The translations under genes were made by a program, and so were the position numbers. A model generated the notes under the pieces. It saw only the letters and a list, made by a program, of their open reading frames with translations, was not told the origin of the DNA and made no database searches. A stretch of DNA of 22,785 nt from Chloroflexota bacterium. Lineage in GTDB: Bacteria; Chloroflexota; Anaerolineae; 4572-78. The stretch lies in assembly GCA_024278725.1 (NCBI GenBank), contig JAJRSQ010000069.1, positions 1 through 22,785 of the forward strand, written 5' to 3'. Every line of letters begins with the position of its first letter. Within the stretch, counting starts at the first letter, position 1. Below, piece after piece: positions 1 to 6,446 of this stretch.

Positions 1-11
1 GGAGTGAGAGA

Positions 12-40
12 GAGCGAGGGGGACTTCGTCCCCCTCGCTC
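12..40. repeat. Perfect GC-rich hairpin near the left edge
   Basis: A perfect 13-bp inverted repeat (arms 12-24 and 28-40) closes on the three-base loop TTC. It lies downstream of the end of fliG, which reads leftward. A modest T-run follows it on the + strand (46-49), while the minus strand shows no U-tract, so its use as a fliG operon terminator is only possible. It may equally be part of a dispersed intergenic repeat. Confidence 0.6.
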
Positions 41-52
41 ACCCCTTTTGTT

Positions 53-94
53 CCCCCTCCCCCAAATTTGGGGGAGGGGGTTAGGGGGAGGGGG
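53..94. repeat. 28-bp perfect palindrome followed by a second G-block (dispersed-repeat-like)
   Basis: Positions 53-80 form a perfect palindrome: arm 53-66 is five C, T, five C, AAA, and arm 67-80 is its exact complement. A second copy of the G5-A-G5 block follows at 84-94 after TTA. The + strand therefore carries four runs of five G (70-74, 76-80, 84-88, 90-94), which fits a G-quadruplex motif. Short C-rich/G-rich palindromes of this sort are commonly dispersed between genes in Chloroflexota and other bacteria. With the hairpin at 12-40 it fills the non-coding stretch before fliG; I see no gene in 1-150. Confidence 0.7.
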
Positions 95-150
95 CAAAAT
101 TCACATTGTAAATACCGAACCTTGTCAAATCTCAAACTGCGTAAGGTGAA

Positions 151-1167
151 TTACATTACAATGTCGTCGCCGCCGCCCGCGATGACAATTTCTTCGGCGG
201 CTTCCAACTGGCGAATGACGTTGACGATGCGCTGCTGTGCTTCTTCCACATTCCGCAACCGAACGGGTCCGCTGATGGCGAGGTCTTCCTGCAACAATTG
301 CGAGGCGCGTTTGGACATATTGCGGAAAATGAGGTTGCGAACTTCTTCGCTGGCGCCCTTGAGTGCCAGAATGAGGTCTTTGCTGTCCACGTCGCGCAAA
401 ATTCGCTGAATGCTGCGGTCGTCCAGCGTGACGATATTTTCAAACACGAACATCTTCTGCCGGACTTCTTCCGCCACTTGCGGCTGCGATTCGTCCAGCG
501 CGTCCATGATGACCTTTTCGGTTGAACGGTCAACTTTGTGCAGAATGTTCACTAGCGCCTGCACCCCACCGGCGGCGGAGTAATCTTGGGTGAGCAGGGT
601 TGAAAGTTTGGTTTTCACACCCGCTTCCACTTCCAGAATCACATCGGGCGACACGCGGTCCATTGCCGCAATCCGGCTGGCGACTTCGCCCTGCAATTCT
701 TCTTCCAGCGTGGAAAGGACATTCGCCGCCATAGCCGGCTTCAGGTGGGAAATGATGAGCGCGATGGTCTGCGGGTGTTCGTTTTTGATGGAATTTGCCA
801 ACTGCGACGGGTCGGCGTCTTTCAGGAAATCGAAGGGCGCACCTTGCGCGCGCACCTTCACCCGGTCTAAAAATTCCTGCGCTTTCTGGTTGCCCATCGC
901 CCGCGCGAGCATATCCCGCGCGTATTCCGTGCCGCCGCTGGCAATCCCTTCCGTCACAAAAGACATGTTGTAAGTTTGCTGCACCACATACTCTTTGACC
1001 TTCGCGGGAACCGTGCCCATCTGCAGAATCTCATACGTCAACATTTCAATTTCATCATCGGTGAAATGCTTCAGAATGTGCGCCGCTGATTCCGTGCCCA
1101 ACGTAATCAGCAGGGCGGCGGCACGCTGTGTGCCGGTGAGTTCCATATCAATTTGTTGTTCTGCCAT
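151..1167 (-). CDS. fliG: Flagellar motor switch protein FliG
   Basis: FliG is the rotor protein that sits on the FliF MS ring, touches the stator and passes switching from FliM to torque generation. The 338-residue length matches the family. Visible signatures are the N-terminal FliF-binding region (GTQRAAALLITLG), the central NEHPQTIALIISHL segment of the armadillo/FliM-binding domain, and a C-terminal domain with the charged torque helix followed by GPVRLRNVEEAQ. The ATG at 1167 has an AGAGGA ribosome binding site inside the end of fliF, only 4 nt beyond the fliF stop, so the two are probably coupled. It is the last gene of the minus-strand operon in the window; fliH and fliI, which often follow, would lie beyond the left edge or elsewhere. 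Confidence 0.97.
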   Translation of the reverse strand: MAEQQIDMELTGTQRAAALLITLGTESAAHILKHFTDDEIEMLTYEILQMGTVPAKVKEYVVQQTYNMSFVTEGIASGGTEYARDMLARAMGNQKAQEFLDRVKVRAQGAPFDFLKDADPSQLANSIKNEHPQTIALIISHLKPAMAANVLSTLEEELQGEVASRIAAMDRVSPDVILEVEAGVKTKLSTLLTQDYSAAGGVQALVNILHKVDRSTEKVIMDALDESQPQVAEEVRQKMFVFENIVTLDDRSIQRILRDVDSKDLILALKGASEEVRNLIFRNMSKRASQLLQEDLAISGPVRLRNVEEAQQRIVNVIRQLEAAEEIVIAGGGDDIVM

Positions 1168-1171
1168 GTAA

Positions 1172-2833
1172 TTATTCCTCTGTCAGCCAAAATTGTATGA
1201 CTTGCGCCAGGGTTTCGGGGCGATTTTTAGCGACCAACTGCAATTGTCGCAACATCTGCATTTTGACGGCGGCTTCTTTTTCCGATTCCCCGAATTCCGG
1301 CGGACCAATCTGCCCCAAGCCCTCATACCCGTCAAGCGCCGTGGCGACATCAATGGAGTCCAGCAGTGTTGCACGCGGGTCTTCGGAGATTGCGCCTTTG
1401 GCGGCGACGGTGCCGTCGGGCAGCACTTCCATCCGTTGCAAACTCAAACTGCGCTGCATACCGCGCACCACAAAGAATACCGCGCCGAGCGCCACCACGA
1501 CGATACCCCATCGCGCCAGCAACAGGTAAAATTCGCGCTGTTGCGCCGCTTTCATCGCCGCTTCCTGTTCCACAAAATAAGTGCGGTCGAAGGGGATACT
1601 GTTGACGGTCAATTCATCGCCGCGAGCGGTATCTATCCCTGCGGCGGCAATGGTGGCGGATTGAATGGCGCTGATGACAGTGGTATCGGTGATGTTGTTG
1701 ACCAGCACCGAGACCGAGAGGCGTTTAATTTGTCCGGTGGCGGATTCCACCACGGAGGTGGAGCGGGAAACTTCAAAGTTGGTGGTGACATCGGTGCGCT
1801 GGTACGAACTGCCGTTGGTGCCGGTGACGGTGGTCTGATACGAGGGCGCCGCGCCGGGAATGTTGCTCGACGCGCCCGGAACGCCGCCGGTTGAGCCATC
1901 CGTGCCCGCGGCGGATTCGGTGATTTGGCGCGAACTGCGCACCACGCTCCCCTGGTCGGCGGGGACGTAATTTTCACTTTCCGTGTGAACCTGGTCCCAA
2001 TTCATCTCGGCGGCGACGCGCACCACGGCTTGGTCGGGACCCAGCACGTTCTCCAACATAGATTTGATGCGATATTCCAGCGTTTTTTCCACCTGCCGCT
2101 GGGTATCAATTTGCGAGCTGCTGAGCGCCACCGCATCCGCTAAACCGGAATTGCCGTTGCCATCCGACAGCACATTGCCGTTCATATCCACAATGGTAAG
2201 ATTATCCGGCGTCAACCCTTCCACCGCACTGGACACCAGATGGCTTATCGCCTTGACCTGTTCTTTGGCGAGTTGCTGTCCGGTTTCCACATCCACCATT
2301 ATCGAGGCGGTGGTCGGTTTTTCGTCTTGACTGAACAGAGTCGGTTTGGGGATGACGATGTGTACCCGCGCGGCGCGCACCACCTTCAAACTGCTGATGG
2401 TGCGGGCGAGTTCGCCTTCCAGCGCCCGCTGATAGTTGACCTGCTGGGTGAAATCGGTCAACCCCAGATTTGTGGTGTCAAACAGCTCGAAGCCCACCGT
2501 CCCTTTGCCGGGCAGCCCCTGCGCCGCAAGCGACAGCCGCACTTCATGCACCTGCGTCGCCGGGACGCGGATGGTGACGCCGCCGGAATTTTCAGTCACC
2601 TGATAGGGGATGTTCTGTTCCTTTAAATAGGAAATGATGCTCGCGCCGTCTTTTGTGTCCACATCGGTGAAGGCGGCGACGTATTCCGGCGTTTGCGCCC
2701 AAGCTACAAAAAATATAATCGCCGTCAATGCCGCAATCACAAGCGTTCCCAACCCGACTTTCTGGGCGGTGTTCATCTTGTTCCATGCGTTGGCAAGGGC
2801 TTCTTGTTTAAATGGTACGAGGGACTGACTCAT
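1172..2833 (-). CDS. fliF: Flagellar MS-ring protein FliF
   Basis: FliF forms the membrane MS ring that houses the export gate and anchors FliG. There is an N-terminal membrane segment at about residues 25-45, ring-building motifs with the typical QVNYQRALEGELARTI and VRAARVHIVIPK stretches, a Gly/Ser-rich region near 300-340, and a second membrane segment near 435-460. The C-terminal tail (PETLAQVIQFWL) matches the FliG-binding end. I chose the ATG at 2833 (553 residues) because GGAGA stands just before it. An in-frame GTG at 2851 would add six residues but lacks a ribosome binding site. It lies 40 nt after fliE and 4 nt before fliG. The length is normal for the family. Confidence 0.97.
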   Translation of the reverse strand: MSQSLVPFKQEALANAWNKMNTAQKVGLGTLVIAALTAIIFFVAWAQTPEYVAAFTDVDTKDGASIISYLKEQNIPYQVTENSGGVTIRVPATQVHEVRLSLAAQGLPGKGTVGFELFDTTNLGLTDFTQQVNYQRALEGELARTISSLKVVRAARVHIVIPKPTLFSQDEKPTTASIMVDVETGQQLAKEQVKAISHLVSSAVEGLTPDNLTIVDMNGNVLSDGNGNSGLADAVALSSSQIDTQRQVEKTLEYRIKSMLENVLGPDQAVVRVAAEMNWDQVHTESENYVPADQGSVVRSSRQITESAAGTDGSTGGVPGASSNIPGAAPSYQTTVTGTNGSSYQRTDVTTNFEVSRSTSVVESATGQIKRLSVSVLVNNITDTTVISAIQSATIAAAGIDTARGDELTVNSIPFDRTYFVEQEAAMKAAQQREFYLLLARWGIVVVALGAVFFVVRGMQRSLSLQRMEVLPDGTVAAKGAISEDPRATLLDSIDVATALDGYEGLGQIGPPEFGESEKEAAVKMQMLRQLQLVAKNRPETLAQVIQFWLTEE

Positions 2834-2873
2834 ACGTTCTCCGCTGGACACCTAAAATGATGTTGCGACAACA

Positions 2874-3182
2874 CTAAACCTGCATCCGCATGATTTCCTG
2901 ATATGCGTCCACCAGTTTATTGCGCGTCTGCAAAGCAATTTGAAAGGCGATGTCCGCTTCTTGCATGGAAAGCATCACCTGATGCAGGTCAACGTCTTCT
3001 CCGGCGGCAAGTTTGGCGATGGCATTGTTGGCGGTATTTTCTTTTTCCGCCAGATTGTCAATCGCACTTCCCAGCACTTTGCCGAAATCTTTGGTGATGG
3101 AACCGACGTTGCCGCCGGTTTTCCCCGCCTGCGACCGGGTTACGGATGTAATTTGGGTAATGGGTGTAATTCCACCGGACAT
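2874..3182 (-). CDS. fliE: Flagellar hook-basal body protein FliE
   Basis: FliE joins the MS ring to the proximal rod. The protein is 102 residues from the ATG at 3182, the normal size. The conserved C-terminal half is clear: GEDVDLHQVMLSMQEADIAF, then a TRNKLVDAYQEIMRMQV end that is almost diagnostic. The ATG at 3182 is preceded by AGAGGA at good spacing. The frame stays open upstream to 3239, but that extension runs to the edge of a palindromic repeat and is probably not translated. It sits between flgC and fliF in the usual rod-gene order, but 200 nt separate it from flgC, so it could have its own promoter or be uncoupled from flgC. Confidence 0.95.
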   Translation of the reverse strand: MSGGITPITQITSVTRSQAGKTGGNVGSITKDFGKVLGSAIDNLAEKENTANNAIAKLAAGEDVDLHQVMLSMQEADIAFQIALQTRNKLVDAYQEIMRMQV

Positions 3183-3240
3183 ATGCGTTTCCTCTTTGCC
3201 TCTGAATTTTGGTAATGGCTCAATCGTAAGTGACGGCAAC

Positions 3241-3320
3241 TGTCATTGCGAGCCGAAGGCGAGGCAATCTCCGCGCCCCGATAGCGGGGATTGCTTCGGG
3301 CTACGCCCTCGCAATGACGT
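3241..3320. repeat. REP-like palindromic intergenic element between flgC and fliE
   Basis: An 80-bp imperfect palindrome has nested arms: GTCATTGCGAG (3242-3252) with CTCGCAATGAC (3308-3318), CCGAAG (3253-3258) with CTTCGG (3294-3299), GCAATC (3264-3269) with GATTGC (3289-3294), and CCCCG/CGGGG (3276-3280, 3285-3289) closing on ATAG. The TCATTGCGAG...GCAATC wording is a familiar dispersed repeat of many bacterial genomes. It lies in the 200-bp gap 3183-3382, inside what looks like one operon. The rest of that gap shows no gene. Confidence 0.8.
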
Positions 3321-3382
3321 ATCACTCACTTCTGTATCATTACCTGAATTTTTAATGCCGATAATCTACCGCCAAATGATAC

Positions 3383-3844
3383 CTATTTGCTGCCCAATTC
3401 AATCGCCTTCAGCGCCATACTTTTGAGGGCGTTAAAAATGGTGACGTTGGCTTCATATGACCGCGTCGCCGAGAGCATATCGGTCATCTCCGTGGTCACA
3501 TCCACATTGGGATATTCCACAAAGCCGTCCGCGTCCGCATCGGGGTGGGTGGGGTCGTACACTTTGTTGCCCGGCGTATCGTCGGTGATGATTTTTGACA
3601 CCTCCACGCCGCTGCCGGGGCTGTCGATGGCGCGACTGCGCATCGAAGCGGTTGCCAGTTGCGCGGCGAAACTCTGCCGGTTGCCTTTCGCGGCGAAAAC
3701 AACCTGCTGGCGGCGGTAGGGTCCGCCGTTCTCCGTGCGGGTGGTTTCCGCATTGGCGATGTTGTTCGAGATAACATCCATGCGCAACCGTTGGGCGGTC
3801 AGTGCCGAAGCCGTGGTTCTAAAGGTGCTGAATACGCCACTCAT
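3383..3844 (-). CDS. flgC: Flagellar basal-body rod protein FlgC
   Basis: FlgC is a proximal rod subunit exported through the flagellar type III system. The N-terminal rod signature is plain (ASALTAQRLRMDVISNNIANAETTRT, then GGPYRRQQVVF) and the C-terminal helix carries the family pattern (NVDVTTEMTDMLSATRSYEANVTIFNALKSMALKAIELG). Its 153 residues are typical. The ATG at 3844 overlaps the stop of the upstream hydrolase-like gene as ATGA and has AGGAG 8 nt upstream, so the two are probably translationally coupled. The usual upstream partner flgB is absent here, and its place is taken by the hydrolase-like gene. Confidence 0.96.
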   Translation of the reverse strand: MSGVFSTFRTTASALTAQRLRMDVISNNIANAETTRTENGGPYRRQQVVFAAKGNRQSFAAQLATASMRSRAIDSPGSGVEVSKIITDDTPGNKVYDPTHPDADADGFVEYPNVDVTTEMTDMLSATRSYEANVTIFNALKSMALKAIELGSK

Positions 3845-5127
3845 GTTGATTCTCCTGCTGCCATCTGAAGTAATGCCTGCGCCAGCGGCGTCGCGCCGTC
3901 CTCTTTAAATAGCGCGTGTTCCGCCCATGCGGGGTCGTCGCCGTTGGCAATAATCCAATACGTGTAAACGAAATTATAGGGTTCGCGGCGCGCCATATAT
4001 TTATATGCGCCGGTCATCATATTGATTTGCTGTTCGGTGGACACCAGCGGGCTGACGTGCGTCCCCCCCTCCGTGCCGATGATGGGGATGGGGCGTCCCA
4101 ACTCGCCGGTGAGGATGTCGTTGTACTGCCGGAAGCGCAAAAATCCGTCGGGGTCGTTGAGGGGACGGGGTCCGGTATAATTGTGCATCGCCAGCCAGCC
4201 CTTATCCAGCAGATTCAATTTTCCCGTCCGTTTGAGTTCCCGGAGCGCCTGTTTCAGAAATTCGCGGTCATCCATTTCCCCCTGCGGACTGAGCGCGCCG
4301 AAACCGGGATACCCGCCGCCATCAATCACCTGTTGGGCGACGTCGCTCCACAACTTCACATATTCCGTCACATCGGCGGGCTTGCCGCCCGTTTCAACCC
4401 GCAAATTGGGTTCGTTGTAAATCTGAAAATAATTCACGCCCATATCCGTGTAATGCCGCACCATCGATTTTATATCGCCGGAAATGGGGGTGACGCCGGA
4501 CGTGTAAATGCGCATCACCGGCTCGATGCCCGCCTCGGTGAGCTTCTTCACCAGATAATCATTCGCGCCGATGTTTGCCCCTTCATTCAAAAAAACCACC
4601 CATTTCATCCCCATCGCCACCGCTTTTTCCACATAGGTGTCCACCGTCTCTTTCGATTGGCTGAGGGTGGGTATCCAATGGATGCCGCGCCCGTTATCGC
4701 CCGGCGGGTGCGGGTAATCAATCAGGGAAAGGGGGTGCGACGACAGCTCGGCGTCGATTTGGGTGGCTGGCGCGGCTTTGACCGCCGCGGGAGCCGTGTT
4801 GGACAAAATGGTGATGTTCTGCGCGCCAAAGGTGAACCGGCTGGCGGGAACCGGCGCGGCGCTCGCCGCCGTTGTCATCTGCGAGCGGGTGAACGGGAAA
4901 CGCATGCTAGGCATATTTGAGGTTGCCAAAAACCCCAGTCTGTTCCAGCGGCTCACGGGCGGCAGCACCGGCGTGCGCATCGCCGGGCGTTGCGCCTGCG
5001 CCAACGCCTGCGAGAAGTTGGCTGCGCCCGGACGCGGCGGCGTGCCGGTCGGCGCGGGCTTCGGGGCATTGTTCGCCGCCGTTGCGGATGTCGGTTTTTG
5101 TGGGGGTTGATTGCCCGTAACTTTCAT
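3841..5127 (-). CDS. Glycoside hydrolase-like protein (clan GH-A type TIM barrel) in the rod operon
   Basis: The 428-residue protein begins with about 130 Pro/Ala-rich, probably disordered residues and continues as an apparent TIM barrel. YFQIYNEPNL places a candidate acid/base Glu at residue 239 after the fourth strand, and PIIGTEGGTH places a candidate nucleophile Glu at 353. Together with AMHNY (313-317) and a late YTYWI strand, this is the layout of clan GH-A enzymes. The exact family and substrate cannot be told. No Sec signal or lipobox is seen. I chose the ATG at 5127, preceded by GAGGA; a GTG at 5166 has no such support. It overlaps flgC by 4 nt and is the first gene of the minus-strand rod/MS-ring operon. 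A FlgJ-like wall-opening role during rod assembly is an inference. It could instead act on exopolysaccharide or on glycans of the flagellum. Confidence 0.7.
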   Translation of the reverse strand: MKVTGNQPPQKPTSATAANNAPKPAPTGTPPRPGAANFSQALAQAQRPAMRTPVLPPVSRWNRLGFLATSNMPSMRFPFTRSQMTTAASAAPVPASRFTFGAQNITILSNTAPAAVKAAPATQIDAELSSHPLSLIDYPHPPGDNGRGIHWIPTLSQSKETVDTYVEKAVAMGMKWVVFLNEGANIGANDYLVKKLTEAGIEPVMRIYTSGVTPISGDIKSMVRHYTDMGVNYFQIYNEPNLRVETGGKPADVTEYVKLWSDVAQQVIDGGGYPGFGALSPQGEMDDREFLKQALRELKRTGKLNLLDKGWLAMHNYTGPRPLNDPDGFLRFRQYNDILTGELGRPIPIIGTEGGTHVSPLVSTEQQINMMTGAYKYMARREPYNFVYTYWIIANGDDPAWAEHALFKEDGATPLAQALLQMAAGEST

Positions 5128-5168
5128 TTGTCCTCGTGATGTGCAACTGAAAATAGACTGCGCCACAG

Positions 5169-5194
5169 CATGTTACATTCAAAAATATAACATG
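5169..5194. promoter_or_regulatory. Inverted repeat over the -10 and start site of the rod-operon promoter
   Basis: CATGTTA (5169-5175) and TAACATG (5188-5194) form a perfect 7-bp inverted repeat with a 12-bp AT-rich spacer. It covers the -10 box (5189-5184) and the predicted start region of the minus-strand promoter. The symmetry and position fit an operator for a dimeric repressor, but no cognate regulator is seen in the window. A hairpin in the 5' leader is a weaker alternative because half of it is upstream of transcription. Confidence 0.4.
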
Positions 5195-5212
5195 TGCGGG
5201 CGAGTGTGTCAG
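5184..5212 (-). promoter_or_regulatory. Promoter P1 of the hydrolase-flgC-fliE-fliF-fliG operon
   Basis: On the minus strand CTGACA (5212-5207), a 17-bp spacer and TATATT (5189-5184) form a sigma-70-like promoter, with an extended -10 TG at 5192-5191. Transcription would start near 5177, about 50 nt before the ATG at 5127. The stretch from TTTACTGAC through a 14-bp spacer to ATGTTATA is shared in layout with the promoters of the flbD and fliR operons. Confidence 0.72.
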
Positions 5213-5249
5213 TAAAGAAGACGTGAAGTATAAGTAATTTTTGCGTAAA
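5210..5249 (-). promoter_or_regulatory. Four-heptamer activator site of promoter P1
   Basis: Read on the minus strand, heptamers TTTACGC (5249-5243), ATTACTT (5238-5232), TTCACGT (5227-5221) and TTTACTG (5216-5210) recur with an exact period of 11 bp. The last runs into the -35 hexamer. Direct repeats at 11-bp spacing next to a -35 are the recognised layout for OmpR/PhoB-family response regulators. The same array is found at two other promoters in the window, at identical distance from the -10. Confidence 0.7.
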
Positions 5250-5264
5250 GACTCTGAAATTCGC

Positions 5265-5291
5265 TAAAGTTTTCGGAATTATATCCGACAA
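5265..5291 (+). promoter_or_regulatory. Sigma-28 (FliA) promoter facing flbD-motAB
   Basis: TAAAGTTT (5265-5272), 11 bp, then TCCGACAA (5284-5291) compares with the enterobacterial FliA consensus TAAAGTTT-N11-GCCGATAA: all eight bases match in the -35 and six of eight in the -10. It points toward flbD-motA and lies upstream of promoter P2, so the stator operon may have both a regulator-driven and a sigma-28 promoter. Transcription would start near 5299. Confidence 0.6.
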
Positions 5292-5311
5292 TGGAATGAT
5301 AATCTCCACTG

Positions 5312-5351
5312 TTTACGCAAACTTTATGCCCTTTTCACGCCTATTTTACTG
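5312..5351 (+). promoter_or_regulatory. Four-heptamer activator site of promoter P2
   Basis: TTTACGC (5312-5318), TTTATGC (5323-5329), TTCACGC (5334-5340) and TTTACTG (5345-5351) repeat with an exact 11-bp period. This is the cleanest of the three arrays: the first three units differ by a single base each from TTTACGC. The final unit overlaps the -35. An OmpR/PhoB-type dimer pair is the likely ligand by layout; the protein itself is not in the window. Confidence 0.72.
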
Positions 5352-5377
5352 ACAACCCCCGCAAGCAATGATATAGT
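5349..5377 (+). promoter_or_regulatory. Promoter P2 of the flbD-motAB-fliLMNOPQ operon
   Basis: CTGACA (5349-5354), 17 bp, TATAGT (5372-5377) match five of six bases in each sigma-70 hexamer, with a TG extended -10 at 5369-5370. The predicted start near 5384 gives a leader of about 46 nt to the flbD ATG at 5430. A small palindrome, CGGTTGAACCG (5380-5390), spans the predicted start. The remainder of 5128-5429 shows no gene. Confidence 0.75.
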
Positions 5378-5429
5378 GACGGTTGAACCGCAGCGTGCGT
5401 TTGCGATGCGTTTTCACATGGAGAAATTT

Positions 5430-5651
5430 ATGATACGTGTGACACGTTTGAATAACAGCCAGTTCTGGATTAACCCCGATTTAATCCAGTTCATAGAAGA
5501 AACCCCCGACACGGTAATATCACTGACCACCGGCGTGAAAGTCGTGGTGACGGAATCCGCCGCCGATATTGTGAGTGCAATCGTCGCATTTCGGCGGCAA
5601 TCATATGGACAACTGCCACACGTGGTTGAAAGAAACGCAGGAGAAGAATAA
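5430..5651 (+). CDS. flbD: FlbD family small flagellar protein
   Basis: This 73-residue protein matches the short FlbD family found just before motA in many flagellar operons (not the Caulobacter transcription factor of the same name). The family pattern is visible as MIRVTRLNNSQFWINPDLIQ, then EETPDTVISLTTGVKVVV and a final basic helix (AFRRQS). Its biochemical role is not established; its place suggests a link to the stator or motility regulation. I chose the ATG at 5430 because GGAGA precedes it. The open frame extends upstream to a GTG at 5376, but that codon lies within the -10 of promoter P2 and cannot be on that transcript. The stop lies 3 nt before motA. Confidence 0.9.
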   Translation: MIRVTRLNNSQFWINPDLIQFIEETPDTVISLTTGVKVVVTESAADIVSAIVAFRRQSYGQLPHVVERNAGEE

Positions 5652-5654
5652 CCG

Positions 5655-6431
5655 ATGGATTTAGCAACGATTCTAGGATTTGTTATTGCGTTCGGTGCGT
5701 ATTTTGCCTCCATGTTCATGAATGGCGACAATCCCGCCAATCTCGTCAACCTGCCTTCATTGGTGTTGGTGGTGCTTGGTGCGTTTGGGGTAATTTTTTT
5801 GGCGCATCCGATGGAGTTGGTCACTTCAATTCCCGGCTACATCGGACAAACCTTCAAAGGCTTGACCACCAATCCCAAAGCCGAAATTGACCGCTTTGTC
5901 GAATTGGCAGACCAGGCGCGCCGCGAAGGGTTGCTCTCGCTGGAAGAGCAAATTGGCAATATTGATAATGATTTTGTCAAAAAGGGGATTATGCTGGTGG
6001 TAGACGGCGTTGACCCCGCCGTTGTCCGCGAAATCATGGAAATTGACAATGATTTGATGGAGCGGCGGCACAAAAACGGCGCGGGCGTGATTGAGATGCT
6101 CGGTTCGGTTAGCCCGGCGATGGGTATGTTGGGGACGGTCACCGGGCTGGTCGGCGTGTTGGGCAACCTCGCCGACGCATCTGCCCTGGGTCCCTCCGTG
6201 GCGGTCGCGTTTCTGACCACCCTGTACGGCGTTGTTTTATCAAACTTTTTTTACGCCCCGTTGGCAAACAAGCTCAAACAAAAGAATAAAGACGAAATGG
6301 TCACCCGTGAAATCATCGTAGAGGGCATTTTAGCCATTCAAGCCGGTGAAAACCCGCGTATCGTGCGGGAAAAACTGGAATCATTCCTGCCGCCCAAACT
6401 GCGCGGGGGCGATGAAAGCGGCGGCGAGTAA
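5655..6431 (+). CDS. motA: Flagellar motor stator protein MotA
   Basis: MotA is the four-helix ion-channel subunit of the stator and works with MotB. The 258-residue length is close to the Gram-positive type. Membrane segments lie at about residues 2-22, 33-53, 147-170 and 178-200. The signature SPAMGMLGTVTGLVGVL in helix three and the long cytoplasmic loop between helices two and three are as expected. The ribosome binding site GGAG lies inside the end of flbD, and the ATG follows the flbD stop after 3 nt. It is followed 15 nt later by motB. Proton or sodium use cannot be decided from this sequence. Confidence 0.96.
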   Translation: MDLATILGFVIAFGAYFASMFMNGDNPANLVNLPSLVLVVLGAFGVIFLAHPMELVTSIPGYIGQTFKGLTTNPKAEIDRFVELADQARREGLLSLEEQIGNIDNDFVKKGIMLVVDGVDPAVVREIMEIDNDLMERRHKNGAGVIEMLGSVSPAMGMLGTVTGLVGVLGNLADASALGPSVAVAFLTTLYGVVLSNFFYAPLANKLKQKNKDEMVTREIIVEGILAIQAGENPRIVREKLESFLPPKLRGGDESGGE

Positions 6432-6446
6432 AAGGGGGCGATTGCT

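Noticed and set aside
1193..1894. Open frame of 233 codons on the + strand opposite fliF
   Set aside because: The minus-strand frame is clearly FliF; this is an antisense shadow.
3183..3239. Longer fliE start giving 19 more residues
   Set aside because: The ATG at 3182 has a good AGAGGA site and gives the normal FliE length; the longer frame begins at the edge of a palindromic repeat and lacks support.
3357..3364. GCCGATAA, a perfect sigma-28 -10 on the + strand
   Set aside because: There is no TAAA-like -35 at the right distance, and it points against flgC.
3916..4920. Long open frame of 334 codons on the + strand opposite the hydrolase gene
   Set aside because: It is His- and Arg-rich shadow sequence of the GC-rich hydrolase gene, with no ribosome site and no protein motif.
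5278..5283. TATAAT on the minus strand within the divergent region
   Set aside because: No -35 match at 16-18 bp and no TG extension; promoter P1 is far better placed for the hydrolase gene.
5376..5429. Longer flbD start at a GTG
   Set aside because: That codon overlaps the -10 of promoter P2, and the family begins at MIRVTRLN, encoded from 5430.
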